DNA of 64,000 nucleotides from Streptomyces niger (GTDB lineage Bacteria; Actinomycetota; Actinomycetes; Streptomycetales; Streptomycetaceae). The first letter of the stretch is position 1. Every line of letters starts with the position of its first letter. A model generated the notes under the pieces. That model did not search any database. It was not told where the DNA came from and saw nothing but the letters and a program-made list of their open reading frames with translations. A program made the position numbers and the translations under genes. The stretch is taken from NCBI RefSeq assembly GCF_000718305.1, contig NZ_JOFQ01000003.1:310001-374000 (forward strand), written 5' to 3'. This document shows, piece by piece, positions 1 to 8,213 of this stretch.

Positions 1-699
1 CAGGGCGGCGACATCGTCAGCGCCGACGGCAAGAAGGCCGCCGTCGACAGCCCCGCGGGCCGGGCGGTGCTGCAGAACCTCCAGGACATGCGCTGGAAGG
101 ACCGCTCGATGGGGTCCAAGCAGCTGCTCATCATCAACGACACGCTGCAGATGATGGGTTCGGGCAAGCTGGGCATGTACCTCGCGGCGCCCGACAACGT
201 ACCGCGCATCGTCAAGGAAGCCGGCGGCAACTACAAGGACCTGGCCTTCGCGCCAATGCCCGGCGGCAAGGGCACGCTGATCGGCGGCGACGGCTACATG
301 TTCAACAAGAAGGCCACCCCGGCGCAGATCAAGGCCGGTCTGAAGTGGCTGGAGTGGACCTTCCTCACGCCCGGCAACGGCTACGTGAACAACTACGCGC
401 GGCTGGCGAAGGACGGCTCACCGGTGGGTCTGCCCGAGCCGCGGCTGTTCACCGGGGCCACTGACGCCACCGACCAGCGGCTGAAGAAGAAGTCCGCCAA
501 CGTCCCGGTCGGGAACTACGCGAGCTTCGTGGCCGGCAACCAGAAGCTCGACATGAAGCTGGAGCCGCCGAAGGCACAGCAGATCTACACCGTCCTGGAC
601 GGTGCCGTCTCCGCGGTGCTCACCAAGCGGGACGCCGACATCGACCAGCTCCTGAAGGACGCCCGGTCGAAGATCGACGGCATCCTGGCCCGGAACTGA
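1..699 (+). CDS. Carbohydrate ABC transporter substrate-binding protein (C-terminal part)
   Basis: The reading frame is open from base 1, so the gene starts outside the window and only about 232 C-terminal residues are present. It looks like the second lobe of a family 1 extracellular solute-binding protein: segments such as GKLGMYLAAPDN and FAPMPGGKGTLIGGDGYMF match the region where such proteins close over sugar and then pack an aromatic helix. It is followed after only 7 bases by two MalF/MalG-type permeases and then a GH13 glucosidase, so the ligand is probably an alpha-glucoside. The lipoprotein signal would lie upstream and cannot be seen. Family is secure; the sugar is inference from context. 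Confidence 0.85.
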   Translation, partial: QGGDIVSADGKKAAVDSPAGRAVLQNLQDMRWKDRSMGSKQLLIINDTLQMMGSGKLGMYLAAPDNVPRIVKEAGGNYKDLAFAPMPGGKGTLIGGDGYMFNKKATPAQIKAGLKWLEWTFLTPGNGYVNNYARLAKDGSPVGLPEPRLFTGATDATDQRLKKKSANVPVGNYASFVAGNQKLDMKLEPPKAQQIYTVLDGAVSAVLTKRDADIDQLLKDARSKIDGILARN

Positions 700-706
700 C
701 ACCGGC

Positions 707-1687
707 ATGGAGACCGCATCCCCGCACACGGCCCCACCGCGGCCCACCGCCCCGCACACCACACGCACCGCCGGCGCGCCCGTTTCCCTGAAGACCCCCG
801 GCAGGTCCAGGCGCCCGCTCCGCCGCCGGCTGGCCGACCAGGCCACCGCGTACGCCTTCCTCCTCGGCGGCCTGCTCTGCTTCGCGCTGTTCTCGTGGTA
901 CCCCGCGCTCCGCTCGATGGTCATCGCCTTCCAGAAGTACACCCCGGGCGCCGCCCCCGAGTGGGTCGGCACCGCGAACTTCACCCGGGTGTTCCAGGAT
1001 CCCGAGTTCGGCGCGGCCTGGCGCAACACCGCCACGTTCACCGTGCTCGCGCTGCTCATCGGCTTCGCCGTACCGTTCGTCCTGGCGCTGGTCATCAACG
1101 AACTCCGGCACGCCCGTGCCTTCTTCAGGGTCGTCGTCTACCTCCCGGTGATGATCCCGCCGGTGGTCAGCTCCCTGCTGTGGAAGTGGTTCTACGACCC
1201 CGGCACCGGCCTGGCCAACGAGGCGCTCCGCCTCCTCCACCTGCCCACCTCCAACTGGTCCAACGGCGCCGACACCGCGCTCGTCTCCCTGGTGATCGTC
1301 GCGACCTGGGCCAACCTCGGCGGCACCGTCCTGATCTACCTGGCCGCGCTGCAGAACATCCCCGGCGAGCTGTACGAGGCGGCCGAGCTGGACGGCGCGA
1401 GCGTGTGGCAGCGGGTCCGGCACGTCACCGTTCCGCAGACCCGCTTCGTGATTCTCATGCTGATGCTGCTGCAGATCATCGCCACGATGCAGGTCTTCAC
1501 GGAACCCTTCGTCATCACCGGCGGCGGCCCGGAGAACTCCACCGTCACCGTCCTCTACCTCATCTACAAGTACGCCTTCCTCTACAACGACTTCGGCGGT
1601 GCCTGCGCGCTCAGCGTCATGCTGCTGCTCCTGCTCGGCGCCTTCTCCGCCCTCTACTTGCGGCTCACCCGCACCGACGACCGGTAA
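707..1687 (+). CDS. Sugar ABC transporter permease, MalF type
   Basis: This 326-aa integral membrane protein is the first permease of the importer. After a basic, Pro-rich cytoplasmic N-terminus of about 50 residues there are six hydrophobic segments. The cytoplasmic EAA loop that contacts the ATPase is clear: EAAELDGASVWQ begins at residue 224. The TEPFVITGGGP segment near the C-terminus is typical of MalF-type sugar permeases. It starts 7 bases after the binding-protein stop and is followed 12 bases later by the second permease, so all are one operon. No ATPase gene is present, as usual in Streptomyces, where a shared MsiK-type ATPase serves many sugar importers (established knowledge). Confidence 0.93.
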   Translation: METASPHTAPPRPTAPHTTRTAGAPVSLKTPGRSRRPLRRRLADQATAYAFLLGGLLCFALFSWYPALRSMVIAFQKYTPGAAPEWVGTANFTRVFQDPEFGAAWRNTATFTVLALLIGFAVPFVLALVINELRHARAFFRVVVYLPVMIPPVVSSLLWKWFYDPGTGLANEALRLLHLPTSNWSNGADTALVSLVIVATWANLGGTVLIYLAALQNIPGELYEAAELDGASVWQRVRHVTVPQTRFVILMLMLLQIIATMQVFTEPFVITGGGPENSTVTVLYLIYKYAFLYNDFGGACALSVMLLLLLGAFSALYLRLTRTDDR

Positions 1688-1699
1688 GGAGGGCGCTTC

Positions 1700-2593
1700 A
1701 TGACTCAGGCCGACCAGCGTGCCGTGCGCACCCTCGTCTCCCCGCTCACCCTGGGCTCGCCGCGCGGCAAGGTCCTGTACTGGACCGTGTTCACCGGCGT
1801 GGTGCTCGCCTTCGCGCTGGCCTTCCTCTTCCCCGTGTACTGGATGGTCACCGGCGCGATGAAGTCGCCGGACGAGCTGGTGCGCACCCCGCCCACCCTC
1901 GTCCCCGAGTCCTGGCAGCTCACCGGTTACACCGACGCCTGGGAGCTGATGTCGCTGCCCCGGCACCTCTGGAACACCGTCGTCCAGGCCTCCGGTGCGT
2001 GGCTGCTGCAGATCGTCCTGTGCACCGCGGCCGCGTTCGCACTGTCCAAGCTGCGCCCCGCGTTCGGCAAGGTGATCCTGGGCGGCATCCTCGCCACCTT
2101 GATGGTGCCGGTGCAGGCGCTGGTCGTACCGAAGTACCTCACCGTCGCCGACCTGCCGCTGCTGCACATCAGCCTGCTCAACGACCCGCTGGCGGTGTGG
2201 CTGCCCGCCGTCGCCAACGCCTTCAACCTCTACCTGCTCAAGCGCTTCTTCGACCAGGTGCCGCGCGACGTGCTGGAGGCCGCGGAGATCGACGGTGCGG
2301 GGAAGCTGCGCACGCTGTGGTCGATCCTGCTGCCGATGTCCCGCCCGGTGCTCGGCGTGGTGTCCATCTTCGCGCTGGTCGCGGTCTGGCAGGACTTCCT
2401 CTGGCCGCTGATGGTCTTCTCCGACACCGGCAAGCAGCCGATCAGTGTGGCACTCGTCCAGCTGTCCCAGAACGTGCCGCTGACCGTCCTCATCGGCGCG
2501 ATGGTGATCGCCGCGCTGCCCATGATCGTGATGTTCCTGGTGTTCCAGCGGCACATCATCGCCGGCATCGGCGCCGGCAGCACCAAGGGCTGA
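1700..2593 (+). CDS. Sugar ABC transporter permease, MalG type
   Basis: This 297-aa permease is the partner of the preceding MalF-type subunit. Six hydrophobic segments are visible, and the EAA loop reads EAAEIDGAGKLRTLW from residue 193. The short C-terminus QRHIIAGIGAGSTKG is the standard MalG-type ending. A GGAGGG ribosome site sits just before the ATG. The gene lies 12 bases after malF-like and 77 bases before the glucosidase, so import and hydrolysis are probably co-transcribed. The sugar is not determined by sequence, but an alpha-glucoside is likely because of the downstream GH13 enzyme. Confidence 0.93.
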   Translation: MTQADQRAVRTLVSPLTLGSPRGKVLYWTVFTGVVLAFALAFLFPVYWMVTGAMKSPDELVRTPPTLVPESWQLTGYTDAWELMSLPRHLWNTVVQASGAWLLQIVLCTAAAFALSKLRPAFGKVILGGILATLMVPVQALVVPKYLTVADLPLLHISLLNDPLAVWLPAVANAFNLYLLKRFFDQVPRDVLEAAEIDGAGKLRTLWSILLPMSRPVLGVVSIFALVAVWQDFLWPLMVFSDTGKQPISVALVQLSQNVPLTVLIGAMVIAALPMIVMFLVFQRHIIAGIGAGSTKG

Positions 2594-2670
2594 CGCGCCG
2601 GTCCGGCCCCTCCCCTCTTCCCGCATCCTTGTGCATGCGCGATGCGCCCTGCCCGAAAGGAAACCCGTTC

Positions 2671-4272
2671 ATGGAAGGCAGCCAGTGTGCCGACGCCGAC
2701 TGGTGGCGGTCGGCCGTCATCTACCAGGTGTACGTGCGGAGCTTCGCGGACGGTGACGGCGACGGCACCGGCGATCTGGCGGGCGTACGGGCCCGGCTGC
2801 CCTACCTCGCCGAACTGGGCGTCGAAGCCCTGTGGTTCACACCGTGGTACGTCTCGCCGCTGGCCGACGGCGGATACGACGTCGCCGACTACCGGGCCGT
2901 CGACCCGGCCTTCGGCACCCTCGCCGAGGCCGAGAAACTGATCGCGGAGGCCCGGGACCTCGGCATCCGCACCCTCGTCGACATCGTGCCCAACCACGTC
3001 TCGGACCAGCACCCGTGGTTCCGGGCCGCGCTGGCCGCCGGCCCCGGCAGCCCCGAGCGGGAACTCTTCCACTTCCGGCCCGGTCGCGGCGCACACGGGG
3101 AGCTGCCGCCCAACAACTGGACCAGCGAGTTCGGCGGCGTACCGTGGACCCGGCTGGCCGACGGCGAGTGGTACCTCCACCTCTTCGCCGCCCAGCAGCC
3201 CGACCTCAACTGGGCGCACCCCGCCGTCCGCCGGGAGCACGAGGACGTGCTGCGCTTCTGGTTCGAGCGCGGCGTGGCGGGGGTGCGCATCGACTCGGCG
3301 GCGCTGCTCGCCAAGGACCCGGGGCTGCCCGACATCACACCCGACCGCGCTCCGCACCCGTACCTGGACCGGGACGAGCTGCACGAGATCTACCGCTCCT
3401 GGCGTGCGGTCGCCGACGCCTACGGCGGCATCTTCGTCGGCGAGGTCTGGCTCCCGGACTCCGAACGCTTCGCCCGCTACCTGCGCCCCGACGAACTGCA
3501 CACCGCCTTCAACTTCGCCTTCCTGACCGCGCCCTGGGAACCGGCATCCCTGCGTGCCGCGATCGACAACACCCTGGCCGAACACGCGCCCGTGGGCGCG
3601 CCCGCCACCTGGGTGTTGTGCAACCACGACGTGACCCGCACGGTCACCCGCTACGGCCGCTCAGACACCGGTTTCGCCTTCGCCGACAAGGCCTTCGGCA
3701 CCCCCACCGACCTGCGCCTGGGTACCCGCCGCGCCCGGGCCGCCGCGCTGCTCTCCCTCGCCCTGCCCGGCGCCGTCTACCTCTACCAGGGCGAGGAACT
3801 GGGCCTTCCCGAGGCGGACATCCCACTCGACCGCATCCAGGACCCCATGCACGCGCGCTCCGGCGGCACCGACCCCGGGCGGGACGGCTGCCGAGTGCCA
3901 CTGCCGTGGGCGGCCGGCGAGCCGCACGCGGGCTTCGGTTCGACGGGCGAGCCGTGGCTGCCGCAGCCGCCGGGGTGGACCGCGTACGCCGCCGACGTCC
4001 AGGCGACGGACCCCGGTTCGATGCTCTCCCTCTACCGGAAGGCGCTGCGCCTGCGCCGTACGGAAGCGGGGTTCGGCGACGGCCCGCTGCACTGGCTGCC
4101 GGCCCCGGACGGCGTCCTCGCGTTCGCCCGCCCCACCGGCCTGACCTGCGTCGTCAACCTCGCGCCCGAGCCGGCCCCGCTCCCCCGTCACCGCGAGGTC
4201 CTGCTCACCAGCGACCCCCTGGACGCCGCGGGCCGGCTCCCGCAGGACACCGCGGTGTGGCTGCGGTACTGA
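2671..4272 (+). CDS. GH13 alpha-glucosidase (oligo-alpha-glucosidase type)
   Basis: A 533-aa cytoplasmic glycoside hydrolase of family 13 that would hydrolyse the imported alpha-glucoside to glucose. It opens with WWRSAVIYQVYVRSFADGDGDG, the usual entry of the (beta/alpha)8 barrel. The conserved regions are all present: DIVPNH, GVRIDSA with the nucleophile Asp208, FVGEVW with the acid/base Glu258, and NHDVTR with Asp320. The QPDLNW motif after the LHLF stretch is typical of oligo-1,6-glucosidase and alpha-glucosidase members rather than alpha-amylases. I chose the ATG at 2671 because GAAAGGAAA precedes it; longer in-frame openings lack a ribosome site. There is no signal peptide. The gene ends the sugar operon and converges with the HisD-like gene. 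Confidence 0.93.
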   Translation: MEGSQCADADWWRSAVIYQVYVRSFADGDGDGTGDLAGVRARLPYLAELGVEALWFTPWYVSPLADGGYDVADYRAVDPAFGTLAEAEKLIAEARDLGIRTLVDIVPNHVSDQHPWFRAALAAGPGSPERELFHFRPGRGAHGELPPNNWTSEFGGVPWTRLADGEWYLHLFAAQQPDLNWAHPAVRREHEDVLRFWFERGVAGVRIDSAALLAKDPGLPDITPDRAPHPYLDRDELHEIYRSWRAVADAYGGIFVGEVWLPDSERFARYLRPDELHTAFNFAFLTAPWEPASLRAAIDNTLAEHAPVGAPATWVLCNHDVTRTVTRYGRSDTGFAFADKAFGTPTDLRLGTRRARAAALLSLALPGAVYLYQGEELGLPEADIPLDRIQDPMHARSGGTDPGRDGCRVPLPWAAGEPHAGFGSTGEPWLPQPPGWTAYAADVQATDPGSMLSLYRKALRLRRTEAGFGDGPLHWLPAPDGVLAFARPTGLTCVVNLAPEPAPLPRHREVLLTSDPLDAAGRLPQDTAVWLRY

Positions 4273-4430
4273 GGGGGCGAGACGACCTGACCGATGCCGG
4301 GCGAGAGGTTCGGGAAGAACAACTGCCGAACACCAGCGCGGCGGTGACACCTGGACCGTGTACGCGTACCACTCGACCATCGCGCCGATGGTGCCGGACT
4401 GCAGTGAGCGACGGCGGACCTGCTCCGGCG

Positions 4431-5750
4431 TCAGACGCGGGCGCCCTCGAAGTGGCCGCTCCAGGGCAGTGGGGCGCCGGCGTACTTGGCGGCCCGGACA
4501 TCGCCGGAGCGGGCGTGGCCCTCGAACAGCTCGACGCGGGCCGCCCGTCCGCACAGCACACCGAGGTCGGCCGACGTCTGCTGGTCGCGCACCTCCTGGT
4601 AGGTGACGGTGCGGAGGTACATGCCCACCCACAGGCCACCGGTGTAGCGCGCTGCGCCACGCGTCGGCAGTACGTGGTTGGTGCCGATGACCTTGTCACC
4701 GTAGGAGACGCAGGTGCCCTCGCCGAGGAACAGGGCTCCGTAGGCGTGCATCTTGTCCAGCGCCTCGCGCGGGTTCTCGGTGAGGATCTGCACGTGCTCG
4801 TAGGCGAACTCGTCGGCGACCCGGTAGGCCTCGTCGAGGTCGTCGGCCAGGATGATCTGACCGTGGTCCCGCCAGGCGGGGCCGGCGATGTCGCCGGTCG
4901 GCATGTCGGGCAGGATCTCGTTGATGTGCCGCTCGGTCTCGCTCGCGACGCGCTCGCTGGTGGTCACCAGCACGGCGGGCGAGTCGGGGCCGTGCTCGGC
5001 CTGCGAGAGCAGGTCGACCGCCGCGACGAACGGGTCGGCGGTGTCGTCGGCCACGATGAGGATCTCCGTGGGGCCCGCGAAGAGGTCGATGCCGACCTCG
5101 CCGAACAACTGACGCTTGGCCTCGGCGACGTAGGCGTTGCCGGGGCCCGCCAGCATGTCGACGGGCGAGATCGTCTCGGTGCCGACGCTCATCGCGGCGA
5201 TCGCCTGGACGCCACCCAGGATGTAGATCTCGTCCGCGCCGGCGAAGTACATCGCGGCGACGGTGGCGGCGGGGATCTCACCGCGGATCGGCGGGGTGCA
5301 GGCGACCACGCGGGGCACGCCGGCGGCCTTGGCCGTCACGATCGTCATGTGCGCGGAGGCGGTCAGGGGGTACCGGCCGCCGGGGATGTACGCGCCGACG
5401 GATTGGATCGGCACGTGCCGGTGGCCGAGGAACACGCCCGGCTGGGTCTCGACCTCGATCTCCGACATCGACTCCCGCTGTGCCTCGGCGAAGCGGCGGA
5501 CGTTGGCCTGGACCGTCTTGATGTCCTCGATGACCTGGTCGTCGAGCGTGCCGATGATCTCGGCGAGCTGCTCCTCACCGAGCCGGAAGGACTCCGGCTC
5601 CCAGCGGTCGAAGCGCGCCGACAGCTCCCGGACTGCCGCGTCGCCACGCTGCCGGACGTCGGCGATCAGCTCGCGGACGGCCTCCCCGACGGTGTCGTTT
5701 CCCGAGGGCGCGGTGGACGAGGTGGTAGCGGCCTTGATGGTGCGGGACAC
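4431..5750 (-). CDS. HisD-family NAD-dependent dehydrogenase, probably a histidinol dehydrogenase paralogue
   Basis: A 439-aa protein of the histidinol dehydrogenase fold, starting at a GTG preceded by AAAGGAG. The core motifs are present: VGAYIPGGRYPL, LLSQAEHGPDSP (the Gln and His that bind zinc in HisD), and YEHVQIL (the Glu-His catalytic pair). However, the position that is Asp in true HisD before HVLPT is Asn here (GTNHVLPT), followed by RYTGGLWVGMYLRTVTYQ. This pattern is typical of paralogues such as sulfopropanediol dehydrogenases, which oxidise other polar alcohols. The gene stands next to a LacI regulator, not with other his genes, and has two LacI-type palindromes upstream. A catabolic alcohol dehydrogenase role is inferred; the substrate is unknown. 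Confidence 0.8.
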   Translation of the reverse strand: MSRTIKAATTSSTAPSGNDTVGEAVRELIADVRQRGDAAVRELSARFDRWEPESFRLGEEQLAEIIGTLDDQVIEDIKTVQANVRRFAEAQRESMSEIEVETQPGVFLGHRHVPIQSVGAYIPGGRYPLTASAHMTIVTAKAAGVPRVVACTPPIRGEIPAATVAAMYFAGADEIYILGGVQAIAAMSVGTETISPVDMLAGPGNAYVAEAKRQLFGEVGIDLFAGPTEILIVADDTADPFVAAVDLLSQAEHGPDSPAVLVTTSERVASETERHINEILPDMPTGDIAGPAWRDHGQIILADDLDEAYRVADEFAYEHVQILTENPREALDKMHAYGALFLGEGTCVSYGDKVIGTNHVLPTRGAARYTGGLWVGMYLRTVTYQEVRDQQTSADLGVLCGRAARVELFEGHARSGDVRAAKYAGAPLPWSGHFEGARV

Positions 5751-5773
5751 GCCCAGCTCCTTTGCTCGCGGTG

Positions 5774-5802
5774 TGGATACGTATCCAATGGATGCGTATC
5801 CA
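5774..5802 (-). promoter_or_regulatory. Two tandem LacI-type operators before the HisD-like gene
   Basis: TGGATACGTATCCA (5774-5787) is a perfect 14-bp palindrome with a central CG, the usual form of a LacI/GalR operator. TGGATGCGTATCCA (5789-5802) is a near-identical second copy one base away. They lie 24-52 bp upstream of the HisD-like start, and a LacI gene lies immediately further upstream, so local control is likely. Confidence 0.7.
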
Positions 5803-5865
5803 AAGAATGCGAGACGGATGGCGAAACGGTCAAGGGGTGTCCGAGGACCGAGCGGAAGAGCGCTT

Positions 5866-5935
5866 CAGGCGGGACTGCACAACGAGATCATCAAGCAGGA
5901 CTGCATGGCGAGGTCATCAGGCGGGATTGCATGAC
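5866..5935. repeat. Imperfect 26-bp tandem repeats between the LacI and HisD-like genes
   Basis: Two full copies (5866-5891 and 5892-5917) and a partial third (from 5918) share the core CAGGCGGGACTGCA followed by GAGATCAT or GAGGTCAT. The copies differ at a few bases. They sit between the LacI stop and the LacI-type operators, where a second regulator could bind. No function is known to me. Confidence 0.6.
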
Positions 5936-5976
5936 CGGGCCTCGCAGAGCTCCCCGGGCGGGGAAAGCCGAGGGCC

Positions 5977-6972
5977 TCAGACGGGGGCGGTGGTGGAACG
6001 CCCGACGAATTCCACCGGCAGCACCTCGTGCCGGAGCGGGGCATCCGGATCCGCCAGCCGGTCCAGCAGCAGTTCCACGCCGACCCGCGCGATGCGCTCC
6101 AGCGGCTGACGCACCGTCGTCAGGTCGATGCGTTCCCACGACGACAGCGGCACGTCGTCACAGCCCACCACGCTCAGCTCGCGCGGTACCGCAACGCCCG
6201 CCGCCGCCGCGGCGTTCAACGCCGCGTACGCCATGACGTCGTTGTGGCAGAACAGCGCGGTGGGCGGCTCGGCGCCGGCGAGCAGACCGCGCACCGCATC
6301 GTAGGCGGCATCGTAGTCGTACCCCGCGTAGAGCTCGGTCAGGGCAACCTCGCCGCAGGCCTGGGCCCGCTCACGGAATCCGCGGCCGCGCTGCTCGGAC
6401 GTGCTCGCCCCGGCCAGGCCACACACCATCGCCATGCGGCGATGCCCCAGGTCGAGCAGGTGCTCCGCCGCCAGCCGGCCGGCGGTGACGTTGTCGGCCT
6501 CGACCTGGTCGGCTGCGAAGCCTTCGAGGGTGCGGTGACACAACACCACGGGTATGCCGTGTCCGCGGATGCGGTGCGCCAGCGGTTCGTCCCGTACGGC
6601 GGAGGTGAACACCACACCGTCCACGCCTTCACGCCGCAGCAGCGCCAGGCCCTCGTCGGCGGTCATCACGTCGGTCACCAACGTCAGTCGGAGCCCCTGT
6701 CCATGGAGCACCCGCTCCATCGCCTTGACCATGACCGGGTAGAAGGGGTTCGTCAGATCCCGGATGACCACCCCGATGAGCCCCGAGCGGGCTCCGACCA
6801 GGCTGCGTGCGGCCTGACTGGGTTGGAAGTCGTACTTGGCCACCACTTCGAGCACCCGCCGCCGGGTCTCGGGGGCCACGCTTCCGCCGTTGAGGACACG
6901 GGACACGGTCGACTGCGCCACACCCGCCTCACGGGCGATCTGTACGCTCGTGACGGTCGGCCGCCGTGCCAT
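5977..6972 (-). CDS. LacI-family transcriptional regulator
   Basis: A 331-aa repressor with the classical arrangement. The N-terminal helix-turn-helix reads TSVQIAREAGVAQSTVSRVLNG at about residues 7-28, followed by the hinge helix and a periplasmic-binding-type sensor domain (GVVIRDLTNPFYPVMVKAME, then SVVGCDDVPLSSW near the end). I chose the ATG at 6972 because GGAGGGGAAGGG precedes it; the frame is open further upstream but without a matching domain. It is on the same strand as and upstream of the HisD-like gene, and the two tandem palindromes at 5774-5802 are its probable operators. The effector is probably a sugar or polyol, but this is not shown by sequence. Confidence 0.93.
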   Translation of the reverse strand: MARRPTVTSVQIAREAGVAQSTVSRVLNGGSVAPETRRRVLEVVAKYDFQPSQAARSLVGARSGLIGVVIRDLTNPFYPVMVKAMERVLHGQGLRLTLVTDVMTADEGLALLRREGVDGVVFTSAVRDEPLAHRIRGHGIPVVLCHRTLEGFAADQVEADNVTAGRLAAEHLLDLGHRRMAMVCGLAGASTSEQRGRGFRERAQACGEVALTELYAGYDYDAAYDAVRGLLAGAEPPTALFCHNDVMAYAALNAAAAAGVAVPRELSVVGCDDVPLSSWERIDLTTVRQPLERIARVGVELLLDRLADPDAPLRHEVLPVEFVGRSTTAPV

Positions 6973-7574
6973 GGGTCCCTTCCCCTCCAGCTGGTGTCGG
7001 GGCAACGATACCGTCCCCGCACGGCATCCTGCCTGGCCGTGGCGGGGCGTCGTACTCGGCCCGCCACGGACCGCACCGCATCGTCCCAGGCGTGCGGGCT
7101 GCGGTAGTGGTGCACGTGTCCTGCCGCGAGGACGGACCGCGGTTCTTCGAGGTACGGCGTGCCGACCGGGAGACGCAGCCGCGCGAACAGGGTCGGTTGC
7201 GGCTGCCGGCACCACGTCGCCGTAGACGTCGTAATGGCTCGTCAGCAGGCCCTTGAACAGCGGCTCGTGCAGCACGGGGCGGGGAGGCCCAGAAACGTGC
7301 CGTACGCCGCCTTACGACACCTGTCGGGCAGACGTACTTGGCGCGGAGCCGGCTGCGGCCCCGCCCGACTGCGACCTGTGTCGTCTACAGAGGGGCGGGG
7401 CCGGCGGAGTGTGCCCGGCCGCTGCGCATGAACGGTGGGACAATGGCCGCGCACCCGCGTCTCCAGCACAGTGCCCAGCCTGCCTCCGCGCACGGCCGGC
7501 CGGGCATTCGCGTGAAACCCACCGGCGCACGGCCACGAGCGCAGCGCCCGACGGCGGCCCGCAGCCGTCGCCGG
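6973..7574. other. 602-bp gap without a convincing gene
   Basis: Both strands have open frames here but none has a ribosome site with a recognisable domain. The minus-strand extension upstream of the LacI gene begins with the protein-like stretch HEPLFKGLLTSHYDVYGDVV at about 7275-7210, then turns into Arg/Pro-rich non-coding-like sequence. It may be the remnant of a lost gene, but I could not assign it. Confidence 0.4.
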
Positions 7575-8150
7575 TCAGGCGCCCGTGACGACCCGTACGA
7601 AGACGACCGGTTCGGCGCCCTCGTTGCGGTAGGCGTACTCCTGGTCGCTGGCGATGACCGCACTCTGCCCGGGCGCCACCACCTGGGCACCGGTCGGCAG
7701 GGACAGGGTCAGGCGGCCGGACAGGACGTGGTGGATCTCCTGCGCGCCGGGCCGGTCGGCCTCGGCTGCGTACCGCCCACCGGGCGCCAGGGTCCAGCGC
7801 CACAGCTCGGCCCGCGGTTCCTGGGTCGCGCCCAGGAGCAGCGCCTGGCTGCCGTCCGGGGCCTGCCACACGAGCGTTCCCTCGACCTCGGCGTGCGCGG
7901 CATCGTCCGCGGGCAGGGCGAGGGCCGCGAAGTCGGTGTTCAGCGCGCGGGCGACCCGGTCGACGGTGGCGAGGCTGGGATTGGCCTGGCCGAGTTCGAT
8001 CTGGGTGAGCATCCGGCGGCTCACCTCGCCGGCCTCCCCCAGCTGCTGCACACTCCACCCGCGCTGCTTGCGCAGCGCGCGGATGCGCCCGCCGATGCGG
8101 GTGACGAACTGCTGCGTGGCACTGCTGTCGGCGGCTGCCTCACTGCTCAT
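7575..8150 (-). CDS. XRE-family regulator with C-terminal cupin sensor domain
   Basis: A 191-aa regulator. Residues about 18-75 form an XRE helix-turn-helix (IRALRKQRGWSVQQLGEAGEVSRRMLTQIELGQANPSL), and the rest is a cupin domain (EIHHVLSGRLTLSL, then VAPGQSAVIASD). This is the layout of regulators of amino acid or polyamine catabolism such as PuuR. The ATG at 8150 was chosen because the HTH begins soon after it and the longer frame crosses the intergenic palindromes. It is divergent from the 66-aa ORF and aminotransferase, and probably controls both itself and them through the palindromes at 8153-8212. The small molecule sensed is unknown. Confidence 0.9.
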   Translation of the reverse strand: MSSEAAADSSATQQFVTRIGGRIRALRKQRGWSVQQLGEAGEVSRRMLTQIELGQANPSLATVDRVARALNTDFAALALPADDAAHAEVEGTLVWQAPDGSQALLLGATQEPRAELWRWTLAPGGRYAAEADRPGAQEIHHVLSGRLTLSLPTGAQVVAPGQSAVIASDQEYAYRNEGAEPVVFVRVVTGA

Positions 8151-8152
8151 AA

Positions 8153-8212
8153 TGCGCAGTATAGTGCGCAAAAAAGTTGCCAGGCCGCGCGGATGAGCAA
8201 TATATTGCCCAT
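8153..8212. promoter_or_regulatory. Palindromic operator region between the XRE gene and the aminotransferase operon
   Basis: Two structures are visible in an unusually AT-rich stretch. TGCGCA occurs at 8153-8158 and again at 8165-8170. GCAATATATTGC (8197-8208) is a perfect 12-bp palindrome inside a 20-bp near-palindrome, ATG-n-GCAATATATTGC-n-CAT (8193-8212). They lie between divergent genes, so they are likely operator and promoter elements for the XRE regulator. Confidence 0.6.
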
Positions 8213-8213
8213 C

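Noticed and set aside
620..2626. Long minus-strand open frame (668 codons) opposite the sugar permeases
   Set aside because: Its composition (Gln/His/Gly/Arg-rich, no hydrophobic core) is that of the antisense of GC-rich genes; the plus strand has clear permeases.
4308..4331. Terminator between the GH13 gene and the HisD-like gene
   Set aside because: Only a 6-bp stem (GTTCGG/CCGAAC) with a 12-base loop; too weak to call.
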